A stretch of DNA of 64,000 bases from Penelope pileata (Eukaryota; Chordata; Aves; Galliformes; Cracidae): contig WBMW01001653.1 in the NCBI GenBank assembly GCA_013396635.1, positions 17,509-81,508 of the forward strand, in the 5' to 3' direction. The translations under genes and the position numbers were made by a program. The notes below the pieces were generated by a model. It made no database searches, was not told the origin of the DNA, and saw nothing but the letters and a program-made list of their open reading frames with translations. Positions 35,601 to 48,674 of this stretch are shown here, piece by piece (position 1 is the first letter of the stretch; the number at the start of each line of letters is the position of its first letter).

Positions 35601-38600
35601 TGCCAGAAAATTTAACGCATGGCACAGAACAGATCTCTGCATGGTTACGCAAGAGAAAGTCCACAGCCAAAAATCATGTTTAAAAAACGAAATGTAAAAT
35701 AAACACACGGTAAAAAAAGGCAGCAAAATGTGACACTAAGCACAATTTTGCCCCTTGATTTCAGACAACATGGGAGAGGTGGGACACCAACCTGTCTATT
35801 GAATGGTCTTGGTAACGGCCACGGTCCCTGTGATCGAAGTCATGGAAGCGGTCCTGGCGGCCGAAATCCGAATGGTACCGGTCATTCATCGCCATTCGCT
35901 TCGCTTCCGGCCAGTACGGATCATCTCTCCTGAAATAAAGAACAAGTTCATTTAAATCAAGTTGATGACTTCTGATTCTGTTCCCTCCCTCTAAACTGCG
36001 TAAAAAAAGCTCAGAAAGGGAAGAGAAGAACTCAGAGAGGAGGGTTTGATGGAGGTTTTTAGAGATTCATCTCAGTGCAATCAATGACTGCAGATTAACG
36101 GACGCTCAGAGTGCATGGACAGCTTTTCACAGCGCAGGCTGATGAGACAGAACCTAGCAGCAGAGCATTTTCCACTTGTACCACGTGTACTTCTTGGCTT
36201 TACCTCCCATCTATGTCATATGGCCTCCTCATTGCAGAGCGACGCTCCTGTTCGTAGCGCAGCTGCTCGTGCTGGCGTCGCAGCTCCTCTCTTTCTCGCT
36301 GAATGCGATCTTGCTCTCTTCTCCTTTCGTGCTCTATGTGCATCCGTTCTCTCTCCAGTCTCTCTCTTTCCATCCGTTCTCGCTCCAGGCGTTGCCTTTC
36401 AATTTCCAGTCTCTCCCGAGCAATCTCCAGCCTCTCCCTTTCCTCGCGTTCCCGGATAGTCTGCAGGTGCTGCTGCCTCTCCCGGCGCTCACGGGTGCTG
36501 TTGTAACAGAACAAAAGGTTACACATCCAGACCTGGTATTTCAATGTTAAAAAGAATTAAAACCACAGTGACTGCAAGCTTGTTGAGCACTACATTAGAT
36601 CTGGGGTGTGGGGCAGTGAGGGAAGACACTCAGTATCTGCACTAATTGCTTCTACAGAGATCTTATTCCTCCCATCAAACCAGCGGGAGCAAACAACCCC
36701 GTATGGTCACAAGAATTGGAATCCAAACGCCTCAAACTCATTGCTTCTACTCAAAATATCAAATCAAAAATCTCTCTCTTCCTCATTTTAATTAAAAGAA
36801 AATTGTATTTCTTCGGGGAGAGAAAAAAACAACTTTCAAACAAAGTAACTGCTGCTCTTACCGGCGCTGCTCGGCCTCCCTCATCTTGCGCTGCGCTTTG
36901 ATTTTGTCGAAGGGCACAATGCCTTGCCTCTCTCTGCTCTCTGATTTGCGGTCCTGGCTCTTAATGCTCTGCATTTAACATTGAGGTACAGAAACTTAGT
37001 GGAGTGCATTTATAAAAACACAACTGCTCCAAGCAGTTCTCTAAGCTGTTTCCGTTCATACGCATCCGGTCTCAAAGCTCAGACCCCACATTTTTCAATT
37101 TATTTTTTTTAAACATTGCAGACCCACCATGTAGTAAGATGACTTTACCTTCCCATATTTAGTCTGGCAGGATTTCATTGCTGAATCAGCCACATGAAAA
37201 GTATTTACTCATTAAGATCTAAATCCAATTATAGAAACTCTAATTAGACAAATCAGTAAGATAAGCGTAGGGTTCGTGCAGCTTAGTGGGATTCCTTGTC
37301 TGTTTCTAAGGAAAATTCACACATAATGTTTCCCAAGCAGAAACACTACTTACTCTGTCTTTTGATGTAGTTGATGTTTTCACACTAATAACAGGTTCTC
37401 CTTTGGATTTATCCATTACTACTGTTCTCTCTGTTCCTTTACTTCCTAAATAAATCAGAGCAGAAAGAGGCGTAAAAAACAATTCAACTACATAACAAAC
37501 ACAACTCATTTCTATGGTATTTAGGTACCTTCTCTAAAATGTGAAAATGGGCATTTAAACCTCTCTTCAAAAAGCATTTTTTCACTACACCTATTCCAAG
37601 TGCTGCTGTTAAAGCTGACATAATGTCAAAACCCCTCCATTACCTTATCTGGATTTCCACCTGAGACACTGCCATCATTCTAGAATACTGGCAGCCCTGG
37701 AAAGAACTACCTGCAGCGATCCGTTCCTGTGTAACTGTATCTTGTACAACAAAGAAAAGAACAGCCAAATTACCTGACTTGGTAGTTTTAGGTTGATCTG
37801 ATGAACCAGACTTCAGTTCATCTTTGTCTTTCCTTTCTTTTTCATCTTTGTCTTCAGTCTTTTTAGAATCATCTTTTTGGTCAGATTTCTCATCCCTTTT
37901 ATTACTGCCAGGTCTACAGATAAATATTGATATAGATTAGATTGATACACAGTAAGAAAAAATGAAATTAAAGAAAGATGCTAGCAAAACATTAACAACA
38001 TAGAATCCTGATTTTCTGAGATAGCCACAATTGCATTTCCAGATTTCCTCCTCCAACTTCCTCCACTGTAAGGTAAGACAATCAGACCATGCTGCACAGT
38101 TCTCATAAAAACTTTGCTGAGATTCAGGTACCTCAACCAAAGGCAAAAGGAAAAACATTCACCACCATGTGCTTAATGCCCACAAAGATTCTTATAAAAC
38201 AGGACAATTATGAAGTGTAAATGTGAACCATTCTTACAGTGCAGCTGCCAAACCAGCAGTAAGTTAACACTACAGTGACCTGACAAGCTGTCCCCAAATG
38301 AAGGCAAAAACTTCTCAGCAAATGGCATTTAAGAGGGTTTATACCTCAACAAGATTATTAAAGATAACTAGTGTCCCATTCACTCTCTTAATGTCTTTCT
38401 CTGCTACTTTCAGTAATGCTAAAGCAAGAAAAAGCACAGTGTTGAAGAGGAACATGCTCTGGAAGTAAGATCTTGGGCAACTGATCTCTAACTGCTTGCG
38501 ACCACACCAACACGAGAAAGCCTTGTTCTTCTCAAAGTTAATGAAGAAACATCAACATAGCGATCAACGTTTTCAAACAGCATGTAGGTGTATGACACAA

Positions 38601-41600
38601 AAAGCACAAAGAGCCTGCACTGACCAAAAAACACAGTTAAATGAAAAGGTACTCTTGCAAACACAACTTCCCAATGCCTAGCTTAAAGCACCTAACAGAA
38701 ACCTGTAAGTCAGGCACGGAATATCAAGTGCAGTGTACCTTGAAGTAAAAGTTAGAAAAATGCACTTACCACTTTTTGAATGTTTGTCACAGAAATTCTT
38801 ATTTTAACTGTTTTTCCTGACAAATCAACATAAACCAAAGAACTGCAACATTTCTGGATACAGAATTTTTGAAATAGTACCTCTCACTGACTGTTTCTTT
38901 CTTCGACTCATTCTCTTTTTTTTCAATTGGCTTCTTCCCAGCAGGTTCATTTTTTGCCTGAAATTTATTTTGCACATCAGCTGAGATTGTGGTTTCAATT
39001 ATTTGTACAACTTGATGGTACTGAGATATCTTTGAAGATCAATACTCACTTTTTCCACAGAAATTATTTTCCCATGTAACTCTGTTTTGTGGAGGTGAGT
39101 AATACACTTTGTTGCTTCGTCAGCTGTAGACATCGTAACAAAGCCGTAACAGCGAGCTCCAGGGCTGCGAGCATTGGTGACCACTTTGGCACCAACCACC
39201 TTTCCAAAAGAGAACAGATCACACTGTAAGGAGAGCCCAGGATCACAGACTATCCCTGATGCACCCCAGGGTACTCAGCCCCTCTGGCTGCCAGGGCTCA
39301 CTGTTGGCTCAGGTTCAACTTGCCATCAACAAGCTCCATTTCTACTCTGCTTTATTCCTGTCTGTAAGCACTCATGAAATTTCTATTTTTAAGACAGAAA
39401 CAAATACAAAAGGAGCATTGTTTGAGGCCAATCATGCTTCTGTTGCAAATGTAATGCTACAAAAGCTCTATCAGTAGACGGGAACCAGAGGGTTATTGTT
39501 CTGAAAAAGTCTGCTAGGCTGTGCATCAACAAGATCATTTTCCCAAAGAGCAACAAATGAAGCAAAAATCTAGTAAAATTTTCTAAGCCCATCTCCCCTC
39601 ACATGCCAACACTAGCTCTACAATCTGCTAAGTCCCACCTCCTCTTGAAGAAATGTTTTCATGTCACTGCTCTGAGGATGACAAAAAATGTTGTCCATAG
39701 TTTTGTTTAAGAAACAGGAGGTTCTCCCCAAACATGCAACTTGGAAAGGCCTACAAAAACCACCTGTTTTTCTAAGTGGTGCTTACTTATGCAAACGAAT
39801 TCAATGCCATTCACTTTGTATGACAGAAATTAATCACAGGTCACAGAGGCATCATTTAAAGTAGAGCTAAGTCCCCAAAATTGCATCTGAGCACTTGATT
39901 TATTTAGGAGAGGTACTGCTTAGAAGCTTCACCTCCGCTAGTACATTGTAGAAAATAACAGTAACGTTATATCAATTCTATTTCAATGACTACAGGTTAC
40001 TGTGGCATCTAAGCAGAGGCAAATACTAGGTGAGCTTTTTTTTTGCCTTTAATTATACATTTAAGATTTTGTGGTATCCCTGTGATCAACGTATTTCAGC
40101 TCACCAGATGGAATTCTAAACAAATAAATGGAAAGAAAGTATTGCATTTTTAATTGATATAGGAAAAAAAGTTTTTATTAGTCTAAGTCTGCATATGACT
40201 GTCAAACTCAATGTTGTGCTACACTTCACCCATTTCTGTACTTACTGTAAGGTCACATTTAAGGTTTAAGGTTTACATTCTGCAGTATTTTCTTGGTTAA
40301 ACATTCAATAATGCATTCCTAACAGTTTTCTCTAACTACAACCTGCTGTGAAAGTTACCTTTAAATAGGCTTCAAGGGTTTGGGAGAAATCCTTTCTAAT
40401 TGCCTCAGTACAAGAAGTGTTATTAATTCTGACAGCAGTCTTCTATTAAACCAGGTCTTCCAATTTTCCAGCTGATAGGAAGTACGTTAATAACAAATGC
40501 AGCAGAAAATAATAAGCACCCAAAATAAGTGTTTTTTAAAGCAGCTGTCAACTCTAGACAGAAGTAAATCTTCAGGTACTGAGGCAATTCCTAATGTACA
40601 CCCCAATAAACGTTTCAATATTTACCTCATATTTTATTAAATACATTCTTAGGACTAAGTAAACAGTGTTCCCTGCTTACTGTGAAATTCCAAAGAGTAC
40701 AGACTCTACCACAGGACACAGAAAAATATGCAAACAGTCACTTTTACAAGGACTGGAATTCTATTTTTGTTTGGAAGAGATAAAATAAAACAGCAGTCAT
40801 CTGGCATGAACTTGTGCAGGCTTTTCTTCCTGACATTTTCAGCAACAAAGCATATGAAGTCTTAAGATGGTTTATAGTGGGGCGAAAACCAAACCAACCA
40901 ACCTTACCTTCCCGTATTTGCTAAACAGATTCTTCAAATCTGTAGCTCTGGTAGTGGAAGCAAGTCCACTCACCCAGAAGTTTCTACCAGAGCCACTAGT
41001 AGTGCGACCTGAGTAAGAAAACAAACAAACAAAGCACACACCAAATCCTAATTATTCCAACTGTTTCTGAATTTAAAAAGAACAGTTCAACAAATCTTAT
41101 TTTTCAAAATATCACAGAGCAAAGGAAATGTAAAGTATAACTGTCAACCCCCAATAATTCATATTCCTGAAAACAACTTGTATTAGAAGTCCAAACTCTT
41201 TTAAGATGGAACTACAAGCTTCAGTATGTGCAACAGAGGTATGGTGCACCATTCTTCAAGAAAGAAACAGGAGTATGGCACCTCTGAAGTAACTGTGGCT
41301 CTTCAGAACGTGCCTGGGTACATCCAAGTAATGCAGCACTTACAGGAAAATACTGAAGACCTGCTAGGGTTGTGGGAACTGTGTTAGTACCTACGCATAC
41401 TCATGTCTTGCCCTTATCTGCTCAATTTCTAAGAAACGATAATTGGATGCAGATTAACTGTACCTCTCAAGGTAAAATACTCACCTTAAAAGCAAGAAAA
41501 TCTCTTCCTGAATGCCTGCCTACATGTATTTCACAGCTGATGTACAAACAGTTCACCTGTGACTTCAGTTACTGGAGTCAGGAAAGGCTCAGCATTCTTC

Positions 41601-44600
41601 AGCCATGCAAAAACTACAGAACACTCTCCCAATTTGGCATCTGAACTTGAAAAAGTTTTAGAAATGCTTATGTACTTGAAAAGGCTGAAACCTCATGCTC
41701 TAGCAATAAAAAAGGGTTCAAGCTAAACTCCAACACTCATGAACAGTGACAGAGATGATTCCTCTGTCTAAATCTGCTATTCCTGAATGATTGTTATGCT
41801 CATCTCTGTCAAGTGTCTTTCCATCTCTTATTTCCTGATAATTTTTTCCTCCTATGAGAGCTGTCACCTTCCTGCTTGAAACACGAGCTTTGCACTGAGA
41901 ATGCTGTTACATTCATACGAGTTCCTATGAAAGCATGCAATGATTTGTGACACTCTCTTAAAAGAAAAAAAAAAAGTCCCCAAAATTGCACTTCAGTCAG
42001 CGGGTAAATGATAGAATCTGTTTAACAGTCCTTTAAATATTTTGAAATAAGAATAAAAACACAGATGAGAGGTAAACAGATCCCAATGGAGTTGATGGCA
42101 AGGTCTGGTAACTTGTACAGACAAGCTCCCATAATCCTGGAGAAAGCTGCTGATGAGTTCAGTCTATGTTGTGAAACCTAAAATCATGCAAATCCTTCCC
42201 TCTAATTCACTAGAGAGATCTCACAATGAACTTCTTGACAATTACTAGAACTGCTGGGATTTCCACACTTACTGTCCTGAACCACCTGCCCGCAGCAGGT
42301 AAGCAGAATGTTAACAGTCAGTTCTAAATTTTCTGCCTTGGAGAGGTAAGAGAGAACAGAGCAGAGGAGTGAGCTGTAGAGAGTCAGCAGCCTGTTGTAT
42401 TAAAAGGAAGAAGCGTGATGAAAAGGAGGAGTAGGCAAGACCCCACCTGACACTTTTGATCAAGAAATTTCCATCTTGGTTATCATGCATATTTGCACTG
42501 TAAATAGGATCTGAGTGGATAAAGATTTAATAAGGTCAATCTAATTGGAAGACAACATTAACTTTCTGTGAGGTTTAAATTATTTTCACAAAACAGGAGA
42601 TGGTATAAGGAATCACAACTGTACAGCAAACCAAACAATCATGAAAGGCTCTTGACTCACTAACAGCTCTTGGTAAATATCTTCAGTGCCACGAAGGACA
42701 TACTTGCAACATCCTAACATCTACCTTTGAAGACCAAGATATAATCAGAAGGGTGTGACACAGATCCTTACAAAATGGATGAAAGGAAAAGATGTTTTTG
42801 CCATAATTACATGTAAAAAAAAAAAAAAAAAAACAACCAGAAAGCAGCAAGTAATTTATGATATTTAACAACTGCACAGATTCTAACACTTTCATGACAA
42901 AATACCCATCCAACACAGACTCACCAATAAATGCATGAAAGAAACATACCTTTCTCATCTTTTGAGCTTAGCTTCGTGTCTCTGTCCTCCTCAACTGGGC
43001 TAAAGACAAAACAACACGTTATTCAAGTCAGAGAGAATGACTAATTACAAATTATTAAAAAAGCTAAAATTAAATACCTACCAGAAAATATGTTGCAAAC
43101 AAAAGCACACCTTTATATACTCGATTTAAGAAATCTGACAAGAAATAAGGGAAGTCAGATTCTTAAACAGACTAACATTAGGAAGAAGTTTACAAGTAAG
43201 AGTAATTTAAGAAAACAACCTTTGAAGGTTGAGGAAGGAAAGAAATCAAACCCTCGGTGTTAAAAAAAAATTCTGCACAAGGAGAAATAAAACAGATTCT
43301 TTAGGAATAGGCTACAATTTCATCAGTCTCGGTGGCCAATTGAAGGAAACCGCTTATTCGCATCACTTAACGACCAATGAAAAAAGATAGCATCTGGTCT
43401 ATAACGGAGAAAAAACAAACCTCTTTTTCTGATCACCGCCCTCACTGGCTGAGGACTCTTTAGTAGCAGGGGATTCCTCTGAATTAGCTTTCTCTTCTGT
43501 CTTCTTGGCATCTTCTTTGCCATCTTGGCCTTCGGCGCCTGCGCCCTTCTCCGCTGTTTCCCCACTAGAGGCTTCCAGGCCTTGCGAGCGCTTGCTACTC
43601 TGATCGCTTACGCTCTCTACTCCTACAGAGTCAGAGTCCAGCTTCTCTTCCTCTATTGTCTGTTCACTTGTCTCCCCTTTTGCTACAACTAAACGCTTTG
43701 CCTCCTTCCTTGCCATAGCTTGGGCCGACTTGCTGTCCAAATCTAAAGCATCTTCCTCCGACTGAGCGGCACCAAGAGCGTCCTCTTCCTCTGCTAGCCT
43801 CTTGCCTGGCACCACGTTACTTGCTTCCTGTGCATGTGGCTGCTCCGCTTCGGAGGCTTCTTCGATAAGGAGCTCAGATTTACAAGTTTCCCCCAAAATG
43901 TCGAGTATTTTCTCATTTTCTACGGATTTAACAGGAATAGAATGGCACAACATTTAATCACCAGGGAAATACAGCAATCACAAACGTGGAACTGGCATGG
44001 CTGCCACACTAACACCAAGAGAACTGCTAAGCTACACAGAGATTGGAAAACCCTAGTGTACACAGTGTTACAAGCACTACGCTGACTGCGCTCTCACAAA
44101 GCACCCTATCAGCCCTCACGTGTTAACAGGGAAGAAAAACGCCCCCATAGATTTAACAAAAACCTTCTGGCTCATCCTTGATAATCTTCACGAAATCGTT
44201 CAGCTCTGCTTCTTCTCTAGTTAGCTTCCAAAGTCCAAGATGCTTAACTGAACATAGCAATGCACTGAGAGTTCAATTTTTACATTTCTGTGAAATTCGT
44301 TTAGCAGACAGTCCAACATGAGAACTGGGCATCTTCTGATGGTGCATGAGTGTGTTTGCAGTCCAGAAAGTGAAAAGTATCTGTATGAAATTTCCATGAA
44401 GAAACTCTCTTCTTTCTTCTGTATCCAGTAACTAATCTTTACATTTTAATGCCCTACAATATCTTTTTACTGCTTTCACTGCTCTCTACTTAGTTAAAGA
44501 GTTAAGGTGTGTGCGATATCACAAGATCTGTTTAGAGGTAGAATGTTTAGCTCTTAAACTGCTATTAACTTCTCTAAATCCATCTATATAGTTTAACAAG

Positions 44601-47562
44601 TTTTTAAACCATTGCATATCACTGAAAATATTTCAAAGATGACAAGCATCACTTCACAGATCTGGGGATATGATTGGGTTTCCAATCTCTATGACCCTGC
44701 ACGATCTGGGTTGTCCAGCATAAAAAATAATGCAAACTATATGTTTGTATGTTTTTTTAAATAGTTAATGGTTTAAAAAGTATTAGTTGAAAAGACAGGA
44801 ATATGCTTTTCTCTAACAGTACCTGGCTCCACGTGTAGCTTCTCCATTTTCTGTTCAGAAAATAAACACAGAATAAGCATTTTATAAATTGTATTTTGTA
44901 ACAGATAATAATAGCAATATCCCAGCCCCTCCACTAGATCTAAAAATACACCAATTCATCTGCTGCATTTAGAATTGCTTTTCACCATTTATGTAAACTA
45001 CCTTTTTGACTAATTAAAGTCAAGATTTCAGCCACTATTATCCTCATAACTGGGCATATTACAGAAAAGGGTACAAAAATATGCCTTTATTCCTACAGAG
45101 TGAAAACTAAACCCAGCTTCTACTTGACATAATCAGGAAAAAGAAATAAAACTTTTCCCAAGCAAGAATGACCATTACAATACTTCTGGTACACATTCCT
45201 GAAGGCCAGTTACCTTTACAGTACAAGAACATTTTATCTCTCAACAAAAGTGGAGGAAGTCTTGAGAGCAAACTGAAAAGTAGGGGGGAAAGAAAATCAA
45301 AACAAAACAAACTTAGGGCATTTTCACTTGACAGACTAAGAAATCACTGAGGTCTTGGACTGTTAAAATTTCACATTATAGTCGTTTTCTTTTTTGTGGT
45401 ATGAACACAGAGGGAATAGCATTAAGAACAAGTCTGAAGCAATTACATTTTCAATTTACCTTCATTTCAATTAAATCAGAAGAGGAGGAATCTAAATTGT
45501 TTTCAATTTCATCATAATCTTCCTAAAAAAGTAAAAAAAGGAATTATACTACAAAAAGCAAGGTTAGCTCACTGAGTAATACGACCAAATTCAATTTTCC
45601 TGAGCAATAACACGAGAAATATTTTCCAATATTTAGAAGATTTCGATTGGTACTTCTGAATCCAACCAAAGAGGAGGTAGAAATAAATATTCTTGATCTC
45701 TAGATAGTAGCAGGAGGGTACTTTTTCCAATAACCTTTCATTTTGATTTCAATGTAATACTGTATACTTAAAAGACATTCTGATTTATAAAGGAAACTAT
45801 TTTTCCATTTTCCCACATTTTTCTTTTTTTACTTGTTTAGTTTCTAACTTAAAGAAGCTAGGAGTGAAGCTGACTTAGGTTTCCACTTTTCCAATAACAA
45901 AAGATCCCCCAAATCTACTTTCATAAGAGCTGTTGGCAAGACTCAATCAAAAGCTCATCAGTTACGTGATTCTCAACAGCTCTAATCTACAGAACACCAG
46001 AGAACTGACTTTCAGGTTACCTGGATGTTTTTGCAATTACCTTGTTTTTCATCATTAAAAAGTTGAGGCAGACACGACAAGCCTAAAGTACAATATGTAA
46101 GGAGACAAGGAAGGATGATATTTTTGGTTTGGGGAGTGAACATAACATACAGGTTATCCTGTTCATTCAGTAGCTGGAGACTGTAAAAGAGACATTTGAA
46201 CTTGCTCTCAAAACTATGTCAAAAGTTTGGCATTGTCAGGCTAAGGCAAGACATAATACACAAAGATTTTCAAGTTTTAATAATTATGAGAAAACTATAC
46301 AATATGAATTCCTCACAACATTATTTCTGCAGAAAAGATTTCTAAATTACTTCTAGGTTGAAAACCTATTTCTCTCTTTCTTCACATATACAAATATTTA
46401 GATGGATGGATGCGTGTGTTCACCTATACATCTACTGACATACACTCTAACACGTGTAAATGGCAAGGGGGAGCACTGAAACTAACACATTACTTTCAAC
46501 TTCAAAGATGTTACTGCAAGGTAAAGCAGCCTGCGACCTTGCCACTGTCAACATTTTAAATCTCTGGTAGGCTCTGGAGCATGTAGGACATAAGAGCTGT
46601 TAATGTGAAACAGAAGTCACATTATGTTCATGTCCCACACATTGTATTACACTGAAGTAACTCACCCACGTGCCCAAACATTTATTAAATTCTTCTTAAA
46701 ATTTGTAAAGAATTTTGCAAAGATGTCTACTTACCTCATTTTCTGTTAGCTGATCTGGAAGTTCTTTCATTTCTGCATCAACGTTGTCTTTATTATCAGA
46801 CAAGGAATCAAGAATGTTATCACTATAGTCTTCTCCACAGTCTACGGCACTGCTGTTGTCTATTTCAGCTTCATCCAACACACTAATGTCCATCATGTCA
46901 ATATCTTGCAAGGTATCCAGACTTGCTTCAATATCCTCCTAAAGGAAAAAACAAGAGTGGATGTGTATTTATTATAACTTGAACGATGTCTATTCTTAAT
47001 AACTGCAATCATGGTTTCACCTACCTGCCCATCTCTGGAGTTTTCTTCCAGACCATTGTCTTCAACACCTTCCTCTTCTGGTTTTCTTCCTAAAAACAGC
47101 ATAACCAAAGTGAGAAGTAACAATGAATTACGTAATACCTTTCGCTGAACTACCCATTCAACACTGTTCCAACGAATCATCCCTGAGGCCCTGCCTCAGA
47201 AGCCCAGGCCTGTCGGATACAGCTGAGGCTGACTCACAGTCAGTACACGGCAGGAGCATGAACATGGTTTCAAGACATGCCAACAGAAGTACACCTAGGG
47301 GTCATATTATTGTTGTCCTTGCTCACTAATGAAACAGTTTTACCACTTTCCACAAAAGAAAAAGCACCGTTTGTTTTTTTTTTCTTACTTTTTACATTAC
47401 TCAGCAAAATAAAAGGAATAAACACTGAACTCTGTTCTCACCAAAACAAAGCTGTCTTTGTATGGACTCCATACCTTTGCTGTTTCTCTTTGGCAGCCTC
47501 TTGTTGGCCAGCTCTGAAGCCACAGGAATTTCCTCGGGATCTCCTCCTTCCTCCTCGATAGC
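32679..47562 (-). CDS. SAFB: Scaffold attachment factor B (SAFB by synteny); exon 1 absent from assembly
   Basis: Exons 2-21 on the minus strand: 47475-47562, 47025-47089, 46735-46938, 45460-45522, 44823-44850, 43421-43919, 42950-42999, 40908-41008, 39050-39199, 38881-38957, 37774-37913, 37354-37445, 36862-36968, 36204-36497, 35792-35929, 35247-35289, 34485-34606, 33268-33380, 33095-33146, 32679-32808 (TGA). The sum is 2556 nt (851 aa) with phase continuous throughout. The peptide starts AIEEEGGDPEEI at the end of the SAP domain, then has an acidic region, one RRM (NFWVSGL ... CYGFVTMS), a Lys/Glu linker, a long Arg/Glu-rich helix, and a Gly-rich tail ending PRFNRRY. SAFB binds matrix-attachment DNA and RNA and represses transcription. 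The first exon, encoding most of the SAP domain, is missing; see the single N at 48280. The name rests on adjacency to MICOS13; SAFB versus SAFB2 is not certain. Confidence 0.9.
33669..34122 (+). mobile_element. Degenerate solitary avian ERVL-type LTR
   Basis: The start GTCCTGGTTTTGGCTGGGAT, an internal 'tgttttagttgttgctgagcagtgc' region, 'gagctgacccaaa.cggccaaagg', AATAAA at 34034-34039 and an end with 'gattctctcccccatccca' are in the order and spacing of a common avian ERVL-family LTR. No internal viral genes are present, so it is a solo LTR. It lies antisense within an intron of the minus-strand SAFB gene. Confidence 0.75.
34664..34735 (-). mobile_element. CR1 LINE fragment, antisense
   Basis: 'ttgttgaacttcatga' followed by 'ctccagcctgtccaggtctctct' is the reverse complement of the CR1 segment containing 'cctggacaggctggag ... 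aggttcaacaag'. It sits in the intron between SAFB exons 17 and 18. Confidence 0.65.
34740..34798 (+). mobile_element. CR1 LINE 3' end, sense
   Basis: 'aatggactccatgatct' followed by 'gaggtcccttccaacccct' and 'attctgtgattct' is the CR1 3' terminus in sense orientation. It immediately abuts an antisense CR1 fragment, giving an opposing pair. Confidence 0.75.
36204..36497 (-). CDS. SAFB: SAFB Arg/Glu-rich helix exon
   Basis: A 294-nt exon encoding a nearly continuous run of Glu, Arg and Leu heptad-like repeats, such as REREERERLEIARERLEIER. It is expected to form a long charged single helix or coiled coil. In SAFB family members this region mediates protein interactions. The paralogous exon at 59108-59401 has the same length. 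Confidence 0.92.
39050..41008 (-). CDS. SAFB: SAFB RRM, two exons
   Basis: Exons 40908-41008 and 39050-39199 encode the RRM: RNP2 NFWVSGL, then ATDLKNLFSKYGK, then VVGAKVVTNARSPGARCYGF (RNP1 region), ending ISVEK. The equivalent exons of the second copy (54945-55045, 56047-56196) have the same lengths but differ at many synonymous and a few replacement sites. This domain was not homogenised between the paralogues. Confidence 0.93.
43199..44139 (-). repeat. Inverted repeat arm 1 (941 bp, identical to 52978-53918)
   Basis: Reverse complement of 52978-53918 with no difference found. It covers SAFB exon 7 plus about 220 bp of each flanking intron. Outside the arm the two introns remain alignable but diverged. 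Confidence 0.9.
43421..43919 (-). CDS. SAFB: SAFB large acidic exon 7, identical to its paralogue
   Basis: A 499-nt exon starting ENEKILDILGETCKSE and ending GGDQKK(S). It is rich in Glu, Ser and Ala, with low-complexity acidic character. The donor on this strand is GTTTGT, which is weak; reading through it adds RFVFSPL and a stop. The exon and its flanks are nucleotide-identical to 53198-53696 on the other strand. Confidence 0.92.
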
Positions 47563-48242
47563 CTACGGAGACAGCAGCACAGCACTGTAGCACTGTTTGC
47601 TGGAGGGTGCTGCAGGGATTTGTCAGAAGGGAACACTGGGGCCACGCTGGCCCTCAGAAACACAACGTGCCACAGCACGGCCCCACAGCCACTCTGAGCT
47701 GCAGCCTGAGGGTGAAGGTCCCCCACCTGTAAGCAAAGCTCTCTATCTGGTGGATAAGCACACAAAAACCTGTGAATGACCACTACAGGGCCTCAGGCAG
47801 GTTTCTTTTCTGTCCATCAGCTCTGTACCGTTATCCTTGTAAGGATCTTTTCCCAATGCCACACTGATGAACACAGTTAGATACTGCTCATATCTCTATA
47901 TCAGTTAGATACTGCTTTCCTTTTGCTCTGTCCTGATGACAACCACGCACATTCTCAAGGCGAGCTACCTGCCAATCTATGCCTAACGTTCCACGAAGAC
48001 GAGTTAACAGCTAGATGGAGCTGTTATACACCCACGGCACGTATGCCGAGCCTCGTGGCAGCCTCTGACAACAACGCATAAGGGAGAACGAGGTGAAGAG
48101 CGCACAGAGAGAGCAAGAGAAAGGACTGCAGACCGGGAACTGTGGACGTCCGCTAAGAGCGGGCGGAGAACTCAGGGACGGCCCGCGGACACCCGCGCCT
48201 CCCACATCCCTCAGCGAGGCCCCGCCGCCATCGCGCATGCGC
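47563..48242 (-). other. SAFB intron 1 / 5' region, with no coding exon found
   Basis: The sequence between SAFB exon 2 and the shared promoter. I searched the minus strand for the expected SAP exon (as seen at 48675-48863 in the other copy) and did not find it. The sequence becomes CpG-rich from about 48150. Confidence 0.6.
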
Positions 48243-48674
48243 CAACGGCCCTCGCGCCGGGGACAAAGGACCCGGATGANCTCCGCGCAGGCTCGGACAG
48301 AACGGGGGAGGGGAGGGCGGGGCCTGGGGTGACGCGAGGCGCAGCGTATGCGCAGGCGCTCCCGTGGCTCCTGAGGGCCATGAGCGAGGTCCCGCGCACG
48401 CGCACGGGTGTTCAGCCCGACTGCGGCTGCGCGCCGCCATAGAGAGGGCGCCGAGTGACGGAGTGTCCATGCGCGCAGTCGTGCCCGTTCCCGAGCGGGC
48501 GCATTTTCTGCGCATGCGCACAACTCCTCGGTCAGGGCCCCGCGCTCTCCGCGCGTGCGGACTGCGCCTCACTCCGCTCTCTTCAGCGCCTCTCGCTGTC
48601 GCCACCATTTTGTGTTGTAACCGCTGCTCGTGCTGTCGCTTTCACCCTGCCCCGTCACTCGGAACGTTGGCCCT
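48225..48674. promoter_or_regulatory. Bidirectional CpG promoter of the SAFB/SAFB2 pair
   Basis: A GC-rich, CpG-dense, TATA-less stretch between two divergent genes. It has NRF1-like palindromes GCGCATGCGC at 48233-48242 and TGCGCATGCGCA at 48509-48520, further TGCGC words near 48347 and 48470, and a YY1-like GCCACCATTTTG at about 48600-48611 near the likely SAFB2 start site. A head-to-head SAFB/SAFB2 promoter is known in mammals. A single N at 48280 marks an unresolved join. Confidence 0.75.
48280..48280. other. Single-N assembly join inside the SAFB/SAFB2 promoter
   Basis: One ambiguous base where, by comparison with the paralogue, the first exon of the minus-strand gene should be. Similar single Ns at 29026 and 29186 mark misjoins, so this N may also hide missing sequence. 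Confidence 0.7.

Noticed and set aside
43834..44085. 83-codon open frame present identically near both SAFB exon 7 copies
   Set aside because: It is antisense to exon 7 and its intron. The identity between copies comes from the shared 941-bp tract, not from coding constraint.
48011..48523. 170-codon minus-strand open frame as a possible SAFB exon 1
   Set aside because: It contains none of the SAP motif (RVIDLRAEL-like), crosses the N, and reflects CpG-island composition.
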